34,305 nucleotides of DNA, from contig JAICXK010000023.1 of assembly GCA_025980435.1 (NCBI GenBank), positions 1 to 34,305 of the forward strand. Direction: 5' to 3'. Shown here piece by piece: positions 27,905 through 34,305 of the stretch. The position numbers and the translations under genes were made by a program. Below the pieces are notes generated by a model that did not search any database, was not told where the DNA came from, and saw only the letters and a program-made list of their open reading frames with translations. This DNA is from Bryobacteraceae bacterium (GTDB lineage Bacteria; Acidobacteriota; Terriglobia; Bryobacterales; Bryobacteraceae). Numbering within the stretch: position 1 is the first letter of the stretch; every line of letters starts with the position of its first letter.

Positions 27905-28285
27905 CTACAGCTTTTGAGTTCCTTCCATTCTCGATAGACTGCGGTCAAATGTGCCGAGTGGAAGGTGCCCGGCTCTTCTGGCCAGTTGCAGCATCAGGCA
28001 GTCGGAAAATTCTAGCGATGGTCGTGTGCGGAAAAGATCCAGGGCGGCCGCGACCACGTCGGAATCCTGTAAAGTCAGAGCTTGGTGATTGAGCAGCATT
28101 TCGATCGCGGTGACAAGACTGGCGGCGCTACGTTCGTAAACGGCTTTCAAAACCCACACTGTCTCCGTAAGCGCCAGAATTGAGACCCACGCCCCCTTCT
28201 CGATGAACGCGTCTGCCGCGGCCGCCTGCCTCGGATCATCCCGCGTGATCAGGCGCACCAGGACATTGGTGTCAACGGCGCGCAT
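27905..28285 (-). CDS. PIN-domain toxin (VapC-like)
   Basis: MRAVDTNVLVRLITRDDPRQ, LTETVWVL, FSDCLMLQLARR, GTFDRSL: PIN acidic residues present; overlaps an AbrB-type antitoxin gene. Confidence 0.92.
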   Translation of the reverse strand: MRAVDTNVLVRLITRDDPRQAAAADAFIEKGAWVSILALTETVWVLKAVYERSAASLVTAIEMLLNHQALTLQDSDVVAAALDLFRTRPSLEFSDCLMLQLARRAGHLPLGTFDRSLSRMEGTQKL

Positions 28286-28532
28286 ACCGTTCCCGAGCGC
28301 GCCGCCGGATCCCGTCTTTTATCTCATCGAGTGTCCGGAGCTCTGGCTTATGTGGGAACAGCGCACGATGGATATCTTCCGAAGAAAACCGCCCCGACCG
28401 CCGCAATACAATGTCATTACCCTCTTCGTCCCACTCAAGAAGGGAACCCGGGCCGATTCCCAGCTTTCTTCGAACTTCAGCAGGAATCGAAATCTGGCCT
28501 TGCGATGTAACTTTCGAGCGCGCCAGTGGCAT
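28272..28532 (-). CDS. AbrB/MazE-type antitoxin (VapB-like)
   Basis: SKVTSQGQISIPAEVRRKLGIGPGSLLEWDEEGNDIVLRR SpoVT-AbrB motif; 14-nt overlap with the PIN gene. Confidence 0.93.
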   Translation of the reverse strand: MPLARSKVTSQGQISIPAEVRRKLGIGPGSLLEWDEEGNDIVLRRSGRFSSEDIHRALFPHKPELRTLDEIKDGIRRRARERYARR

Positions 28533-28539
28533 ACCCTCA

Positions 28540-28555
28540 CATTACCATGGTAATG
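28540..28555. promoter_or_regulatory. Candidate autoregulatory operator of the vapBC-type operon
   Basis: Perfect 16-bp palindrome CATTACCATGGTAATG located 7 bp upstream of the antitoxin start codon. Confidence 0.6.
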
Positions 28556-28575
28556 CACTTCGCGGAAACCGCAGT

Positions 28576-29604
28576 CTACTTGAATCCATTTTTCCGCATG
28601 AACTCGCCAAGAGCTTTGTACTGATCGGTTGCAATCATGTTCACTCCTGCATCGAGCGCCGCTTTCCACCGCAGCTTGACCGCCGCGAGCGACCCGAAGT
28701 TGTAATCTGCGCCCCACCCGCGATCATCTTCCGAAGAAAATCCATCCAGCGTGTAGAAGCGGATCCAGTATCCAAGCTGATGTGCATGATTCACCAGAGA
28801 ACGCAGGCGCGCATCGTCGGCGGCCGTCCACGCTCCGGCGCGCGGTTCCCCTCCCTCTTCAACCACGTACCAGGAGTTATTCCACCAGCGGCGGTAATTC
28901 GTCGGCCGTTCACTCAGCAGCCTGTCCGGCGGAAGTGAAGCCAGCAGACGATTCTTTTCGGTTTCGTTCTTTGCGGCAACCGGATTCGAATGAGCCGAGC
29001 CGAAGAGCCGCAAACGCGATCCGACCGGCAAGCCGGTATAGAAGACACGCTCCTGCGCATCTGAATCCTCTGTAATCACCAGCAGCGGCTTTCGATCGAA
29101 AGGCTGGAGATCGTGCGCATTGGCTGTCTTAGGAGTAGTCGTAATCCAGGACTCATATTCGCCGAGCAGCGCCCATACTGCATGCAGGAGCGGTGCTTGA
29201 TTATCTTTGAAATCAAAATGCAAAACGATCAGCGGCCACTTGTCCCGATCGTCCTCTTTGAGCGCCTTCTCGACGATCGGCCGGACGCGCTCAAAAAAGT
29301 AATCGCGCAGCGTCGGTTCGGCCCCGGTTGGATGCGGCGTATGGCTGACGACCACGCGCCCCTTGCCGGTAGCTGGATCGACATACCACGCCAAATCCTG
29401 CTCGATCGAAACCGGGAATCCCGTGCTGACGGCGCGGTCTATGCGGTCAGCCCACCGGCCCTCATACGGGTAGCAGTTGTGCGCATCCAGCACCGGCCGG
29501 TTGCGGTTCAGGAAATCCAGTTTCTGTTGGGCCCAGATCGCGCTTGCCCAAACCGCCCCGAGCACGAGCACGTGAATCGTCTTTGACACCATAAAGAAAG
29601 TCAT
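28576..29604 (-). CDS. Secreted PI-PLC / glycerophosphodiester phosphodiesterase-like TIM-barrel protein
   Basis: Signal peptide; RPVLDAHNCYPYEGRWADRIDRAVSTGFPVSIEQDLAWY, VVVSHTPHP, LIVLHFDFKD, LGYWIRFYTLDG, AGVNMIATDQYK. Start ATG 29604 or 29592. Confidence 0.7.
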   Translation of the reverse strand: MTFFMVSKTIHVLVLGAVWASAIWAQQKLDFLNRNRPVLDAHNCYPYEGRWADRIDRAVSTGFPVSIEQDLAWYVDPATGKGRVVVSHTPHPTGAEPTLRDYFFERVRPIVEKALKEDDRDKWPLIVLHFDFKDNQAPLLHAVWALLGEYESWITTTPKTANAHDLQPFDRKPLLVITEDSDAQERVFYTGLPVGSRLRLFGSAHSNPVAAKNETEKNRLLASLPPDRLLSERPTNYRRWWNNSWYVVEEGGEPRAGAWTAADDARLRSLVNHAHQLGYWIRFYTLDGFSSEDDRGWGADYNFGSLAAVKLRWKAALDAGVNMIATDQYKALGEFMRKNGFK

Positions 29605-29616
29605 TTTATCGTTCCG

Positions 29617-30675
29617 ATGGCAATTTCCATCAAAGACATCGCTCGCATCGCGGGCGTCTCGCACTCCACGGTCTCGCGCGCGCTTCGCGACAGCCCGCTG
29701 ATTTCACCCGAAACGGCGCGCCGGATCCAAACCATTGCCCACGAGTTGGGATATCGGCCCAGCGCCGCTGCTCGCAGTCTGGTTACCCGCCGGACTGAAG
29801 CAATTGGCGTGGTTGTCACGAGCATCGCCGATCCATTCAACGGCGAAGTGGTCGCCGGTATCGAGGAGGTGGCAAATCAGAACGGATATTCGGTCATTCT
29901 GGCGACTTCGCAGGCGGACCCGCAGCGCGAAATGGCTGTGGTCCGCTCGTTTCAGGAACGGCGAGTAGATGGAATCGTGGTTGCTTCTTCAAGAGTGGGC
30001 GCGCTGTATCTGCCTACCCTGGCAGAAATGCAGATTCCCATCGTGCTTCTCAACAACCAGCACCCCAGCGAGTTCGTCCACTCCGTGAGCATCGATAATC
30101 TCGACGGCGCAAGGCAGGCGGTCAGGCATCTGATCGGGTTGGGCCACACTGCCATCGCCTATATTGGGGATGAATCGGGCCTCGAATCCGATGCGGAGAG
30201 GCTGAAAGGCTTCGAACAGGCCATGTCGGAGGCGCGCTTGGACATTCAGCCGGAGTTTGTCCGCCGAGGCGACGGTAAGCCGGATGCGGCGGCGCGCGAA
30301 GCTCTCCTTATACTCGCGTTAGAGAATCGGCCTACCGCGATTTTTTGCTATAACGACATGTCCGCTCTGGGCGCGCTGAATGCGGCCGCTGAGTTAAACA
30401 TCCCGGTTCCCGAGGAGCTATCGATTGTCGGATTTGACGATCTATTTTTCGCCGCGCTGATGCGGCCCGCGCTCACAACCGTACATCAACCGAAAAAGGA
30501 ACTCGGGCGCAGAGCAACACAACTGCTTGTTGAACTGTTGAATGGCGGTACGTCAGAGAGAATGCAAATTGTTAAAGGCGAACTGGCGGTCCGCAATTCC
30601 ACCGCCAAGCCGCCCACTACCAGTCGATCCGATCCGGGAAGAACTCACTTACCAGATCCTCGTAATACGGCTTAA
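29617..30675 (+). CDS. LacI family transcriptional regulator
   Basis: [63 protein letters not shown] plus LacI-type periplasmic-binding-like domain ([32 protein letters not shown]). Confidence 0.96.
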   Translation: MAISIKDIARIAGVSHSTVSRALRDSPLISPETARRIQTIAHELGYRPSAAARSLVTRRTEAIGVVVTSIADPFNGEVVAGIEEVANQNGYSVILATSQADPQREMAVVRSFQERRVDGIVVASSRVGALYLPTLAEMQIPIVLLNNQHPSEFVHSVSIDNLDGARQAVRHLIGLGHTAIAYIGDESGLESDAERLKGFEQAMSEARLDIQPEFVRRGDGKPDAAAREALLILALENRPTAIFCYNDMSALGALNAAAELNIPVPEELSIVGFDDLFFAALMRPALTTVHQPKKELGRRATQLLVELLNGGTSERMQIVKGELAVRNSTAKPPTTSRSDPGRTHLPDPRNTA

Positions 30676-31471
30676 TCTCATTCCAGTTCGGCCGTTCGCG
30701 GCCCTTCGAATACAGATCGTAGGGATTGAAGGCGCGGACCCAGTCGAACATCCGTTTATCGTGCTCCGTCATCAAGTACTGATACGCACCATGCCGGTGA
30801 GCCGGATAGAAGGAGTGATACCGCAGCATATACTGGGCCTCCTCCGGCAGATACTTTCGAGTAACGGTGTAGATGTATTCGTCATGGCCCCAGGAAAGAT
30901 GCACCTTGTCGAGGCCGCAATTCGGTTCGTAAATGCCGTACTGCGTCTGGTACTCGGGCACCTTGCTGTCGGGATTGGCCGCAAAGAATTCCGGAAATAC
31001 GATTTGATCGGAGTACGCGCACCCAACCGGGAATGTGTCACCTACCACCGCCCATTGCGGTTCCCCGTACAGGCATAGCACCTTCCCCAAATCGTGAACC
31101 AGGCCGGCAAGCACGAACCAGCGAGGATGGCCATCTTTGCGAATCGCTTCGGAGGTTTGCAGCAGGTGCTCGATCTGCGTCAGGTCGGTATCGGGATCGC
31201 TGTCGTCCACGAGCGTATTGAGATACTCGGCCATCTCCCAGATGCTCTTCTTGCCGCGCGTGAGGCCGCAGTACTCGGCTTTCTTCTGCAGCACGAAATC
31301 GAGCGTCTGGTAGGCGTGATTCAGACGGTAAAATTCCGTGACGGTCGGGTTTGCATCCGCCGCGTAGTTTCGGAATTGTTCCTCCGTTTTGCCGGGCTGA
31401 TAACGGGTGGCGACGAAATCATCCCATTCATCCAGCTCCTTCAAGGGAGCGTTGTTCAAGACGGCTTGCAT
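30617..31471 (-). CDS. myo-Inositol oxygenase family protein
   Basis: MIOX motifs: [27 protein letters not shown]-like ([31 protein letters not shown]), [40 protein letters not shown]. Confidence 0.94.
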   Translation of the reverse strand: MQAVLNNAPLKELDEWDDFVATRYQPGKTEEQFRNYAADANPTVTEFYRLNHAYQTLDFVLQKKAEYCGLTRGKKSIWEMAEYLNTLVDDSDPDTDLTQIEHLLQTSEAIRKDGHPRWFVLAGLVHDLGKVLCLYGEPQWAVVGDTFPVGCAYSDQIVFPEFFAANPDSKVPEYQTQYGIYEPNCGLDKVHLSWGHDEYIYTVTRKYLPEEAQYMLRYHSFYPAHRHGAYQYLMTEHDKRMFDWVRAFNPYDLYSKGRERPNWNEIKPYYEDLVSEFFPDRIDW

Positions 31472-31495
31472 AAAAGAGGATCCTCAATTCAATTA

Positions 31496-31509
31496 TGCAC
31501 ACGTGTGCA
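31496..31509. promoter_or_regulatory. Candidate LacI-family operator upstream of the MIOX gene
   Basis: Perfect 14-bp palindrome TGCACACGTGTGCA with central CG, ending 24 bp upstream of the MIOX ATG; LacI regulator encoded next to MIOX. Confidence 0.6.
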
Positions 31510-31548
31510 CCCTAACGCAAGGTCAGATAATTCGGTATCCGGAGTTCC

Positions 31549-34227
31549 TTATTCCGCTCGCAAAATCAGCAACGGATCCGTCTGCGCCGCTCGCAAAGAG
31601 GGCACGAGGCTTGCTGCACTCACCACGACCATTAAGAGGAATGATGCGCACAGGAATGTGAGGCTATCATCCGCCTGAACACCGAAGAGCAGGGATGCCA
31701 TCAGGCGTGTTGCTCCCAGAGCCAGGACCGCCCCCGCCAAGATCCCAATGAGCCCTAACGCAAGGCCCTGCCTGGCTACCATCTTGAGCACGTCGGACGC
31801 ACCCGCGCCGAGTGCCATGCGGATGCCGATCTCGTGCAGCCTGAGCCGGACCGAGTACGATAATACGCCGTACACGCCCACTCCCGCGAGCACCAGCGCG
31901 AGCGCGGCAAAACCTCCGAAGAGAACCAATTGAAAGCGCTGGGTAGCCAGTGCTGTCTTCAGCCGCTGTTGCATGGTGGCGACATCGGCCACCGGCTGTT
32001 CGGGATCGAGCGACCGGACAATCCCGCGCGCCGTGTTCACAAAATGGAGCGGATCGGAATCCGTCTTGATGAAGAGAAACAGCTTGTTAGCAGTCCCCTG
32101 CTGCAAGTACGGCACAAATAGCGCCGGTTCCGATGGCCGGCTCAGACCGGATTGCTTCAGATCGCCAACGACGCCAACAATAGTTATCCGCTGAGCCTTG
32201 TAATCGGGAGAAGCGAGCAACTTCGCCATGATGGCGTCCGGCGGACTGGTATAAACGCGTTTGCCGATCGGGTCTTCAATGGGGAAAAAGCGCCGCCGCG
32301 CGCTCTCATTGATTACGGCCACAAGCGGCCGGCCGCCACTGTCATCATCTGTAAAGAACCGGCCCCGCACAATAGGGATCCCGAGAGCCTTGGCGAACTG
32401 AGGTGTCACGCCGCGATATTGAATTACGGGAACATCAGACAGCCGCGATGCGGGTCGTTCTTCGACCGTAAAATACTTTCCCCGTCCGCCCTCTCCGGTA
32501 ATCGGCATCGCCGAAGCAGCACCCGCATATTTCACTCCAGGAACCCGCTTCAGGCGTTCCGTCAGCTCATCGAAAAATCGGACAGACTGAGGCTGGTCGT
32601 ACTTACCCTGAGGCAGCGTGACAGACGTCGTTAGAACGTTTTCCGGTTTGAAACCGGGGTTCACCTGCTGCAGCCGCCGGAGAGTCTGCAGAAGCAGGCC
32701 GGCGCCGATTACGAGCACCAGCGAAAGGGTGATCTCGGCAATCACGAGCACATCGCGCGACCGGCGCATTCGCACGCCCGCCGTGAGGCTTCGGCTGCCT
32801 TCTTTCAGCGCTTCGCTAACCTCGACTCGGACGAGACGCATCGCAGGAGTGAGGCCAAAGAGCAGCACGCTCAGAAGAGTCACCGCGGCCGTGAAGACGA
32901 GGACCGAAGCGTCAATCTGAATAGTATGGAGTCTGGGAATGTCCGTAGGACCGTAAATTCGGATCAATCGCATCAGCCAGGCGCTTAGGGCTACACCCAG
33001 GCACCCACCAGCCGCGCCGAGCAGAACGCCTTCGGTCAGCAGTTGACGAATGAGTCGGCCCCGGCCGGCGCCCAATGCCGCTCTCACGGAAAGCTCGCGC
33101 TGCCGGGCGGATGACCTCGACAGAAGCAGGTTGGCAACGTTCACACACGCGATCAGAAGCACAATACCCGCGGCTCCGAGCAGAATCAGCAATACCGGAC
33201 GAACCTCTCCCACCATGGAACTCAAATAGTCCTGTGCATCGGCCTCTACGTCCGCGTTCTCGCTGACTTCATGCTGCAGTTGACGCGCAATCGACTGCGT
33301 ATCCGCCTTCGCCTGAGGGATGGAGACGCCGGCTCTCAATCGGGCAATGGCGGCAAGGAAACGGTTATCGCGTGTCGCCATGTCATCGTTCGGCGCGAAG
33401 GACATGGGCATCCACAGCTTTGCAGACTGGTCTGGAAATTGAAAATCGGGAGGCATTACTCCTACAACCGTGCAAATCTCGCCGTTCAGGTGGATGGTCT
33501 TCCCGATTGCACGAGAGCTACCCGCAAAGCGTTCTCGCCATAATGTATGGCTTAAAATCACGACGTGGTTTTTTCCGAAGATCTCCTCGGACGAAGAGAA
33601 TGTCCGGCCGATCGACGGGTTTACGCCAAGCAGCCGAAATAGATTGGCGGATACGTAAACGCCCGTTACCCGCTCCGGCGTGCCGTCCGTGATATTGATA
33701 TCGCGCCAATAATAGCTTGCGACTGCCTGGAACGCGTGACTGCGCGCGGCAATAGCGCGTAAATCGGGAAGGGCGTATCCCATTTCCGGAATCCCACGGG
33801 CCGGCTCCATGCACAATATGGAAGCCAGCCGCTCCGGATTCCGATATGGAAAGGGACGGAGCAGCACAGCATCGACCGCACTGAAAATTGCAGTGTTCGC
33901 GCCGATGGCGAGGGCCAGGGTCACCACCGCAACAGCAAAGAAGCTCTTGTGTTTCAGAAATTGCCGCGACGCATACCGGAGATCGCTCGCAAACTCTTCC
34001 AGCCAGCCGATGCCTCGCATATCGCGACACTCCTCTTTTCTTTGTTCGATATCTCTAACTGATCGGAGCGCGGAATAGCGTGCCTCTTCTCGACTTCTCC
34101 CCGCTGCGATTTCTTCCTCAATCTGCCGCTCCAGGTGGTAGCGCAGTTCTTCGTCGAGATCTTCCTCGACTGTGCGGCGCGAGAACAGCGATCGAAGCCG
34201 GAGGCGGAGAACGGCCAGAAAGCGCAT
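31549..34227 (-). CDS. ADOP-type (acidobacterial duplicated orphan permease) MacB/FtsX ABC permease
   Basis: N-terminal LRSLFSRRTVEEDLDEELRYHLERQIEEEIAAGRSREEARYSALRSV; DLRYASRQFLKHKSFFAVAVVTLALAIGANTAIFSAVDAVLLRPFPY; duplicated FtsX-like TM regions (LLIACVNVANLLLSRSSARQRELSVRAALGAGRGRLIRQLLTE; LRLHEIGIRMALGAGASDVLKMV). Confidence 0.93.
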   Translation of the reverse strand: MRFLAVLRLRLRSLFSRRTVEEDLDEELRYHLERQIEEEIAAGRSREEARYSALRSVRDIEQRKEECRDMRGIGWLEEFASDLRYASRQFLKHKSFFAVAVVTLALAIGANTAIFSAVDAVLLRPFPYRNPERLASILCMEPARGIPEMGYALPDLRAIAARSHAFQAVASYYWRDINITDGTPERVTGVYVSANLFRLLGVNPSIGRTFSSSEEIFGKNHVVILSHTLWRERFAGSSRAIGKTIHLNGEICTVVGVMPPDFQFPDQSAKLWMPMSFAPNDDMATRDNRFLAAIARLRAGVSIPQAKADTQSIARQLQHEVSENADVEADAQDYLSSMVGEVRPVLLILLGAAGIVLLIACVNVANLLLSRSSARQRELSVRAALGAGRGRLIRQLLTEGVLLGAAGGCLGVALSAWLMRLIRIYGPTDIPRLHTIQIDASVLVFTAAVTLLSVLLFGLTPAMRLVRVEVSEALKEGSRSLTAGVRMRRSRDVLVIAEITLSLVLVIGAGLLLQTLRRLQQVNPGFKPENVLTTSVTLPQGKYDQPQSVRFFDELTERLKRVPGVKYAGAASAMPITGEGGRGKYFTVEERPASRLSDVPVIQYRGVTPQFAKALGIPIVRGRFFTDDDSGGRPLVAVINESARRRFFPIEDPIGKRVYTSPPDAIMAKLLASPDYKAQRITIVGVVGDLKQSGLSRPSEPALFVPYLQQGTANKLFLFIKTDSDPLHFVNTARGIVRSLDPEQPVADVATMQQRLKTALATQRFQLVLFGGFAALALVLAGVGVYGVLSYSVRLRLHEIGIRMALGAGASDVLKMVARQGLALGLIGILAGAVLALGATRLMASLLFGVQADDSLTFLCASFLLMVVVSAASLVPSLRAAQTDPLLILRAE

Positions 34228-34231
34228 GCCA

Positions 34232-34305
34232 TCACTCCTGACGTAGTGCAATGAGCGGATCCAACTTTGCCGCGCGGCGAGCCGGAATGTAGTTGGCCGC
34301 AAGCA
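34232..34305 (-). CDS. 3' end of a second ADOP-type permease, truncated by window edge
   Basis: Minus-strand frame reads LAANYIPARRAAKLDPLIALRQE*, a typical MacB/ADOP C-terminus; stop lies 4 bp before the next ADOP start. Confidence 0.8.
   Translation of the reverse strand, partial: LAANYIPARRAAKLDPLIALRQE

Noticed and set aside
28562-28572. GCGG-AAA-CCGC hairpin after the PLC-like gene, considered as a terminator
   Set aside because: 4-bp stem and no T-tract on the minus strand.
29616-29631. GATGGCAATTTCCATC inverted repeat over the LacI start codon, considered as an autoregulatory operator
   Set aside because: Imperfect, AT-centred, lies within codons, and does not resemble the CG-centred palindrome upstream of MIOX.
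1-34305. CRISPR arrays, IS elements, integrases or prophage genes
   Set aside because: No spaced direct repeats, transposase or integrase motifs seen in the ORF track or by reading the sequence; gene content looks chromosomal.

Overview
This 34.3 kb window is gene-dense and GC-rich, from a bacterial chromosome. It is probably an acidobacterium of the Solibacter/Bryobacter type, inferred from the ADOP-type permeases, the DUF1549/DUF1553-DUF1501 pair and the ASPIC/UnbV protein. In order it holds: the 3' end of a DUF1549/DUF1553 gene with a Tat-type DUF1501 gene and a TPR gene; a minus-strand block of pentaheme cytochrome/TPR, CRTAC1 (FG-GAP + ASPIC/UnbV) and a small secreted protein; tRNA-Thr(TGT); a secreted PIG-L-like deacetylase; dnaG-rpoD; an eight-gene, mostly translationally coupled MoxR/VWA cluster (14145-27879); a VapBC-type toxin-antitoxin pair with a 16-bp perfect palindrome upstream; a PI-PLC/GDPD-like gene, a LacI regulator and a myo-inositol oxygenase gene with a 14-bp CG-centred palindrome upstream; and two tandem ADOP permeases, the upstream one truncated by the window edge. 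The best candidate for an under-described system is the MoxR/VWA cluster. It carries two predicted protease genes between its VWA and MoxR genes: a caspase/legumain-like protein with a canonical EF-hand loop, and a TPR-HExxH protein. Tandem GC-rich hairpins occur after rpoD and inside the signal-peptide region of the TPR-HExxH gene, and may be a mobile palindromic repeat family. All family assignments come from reading motifs; no database search was run.
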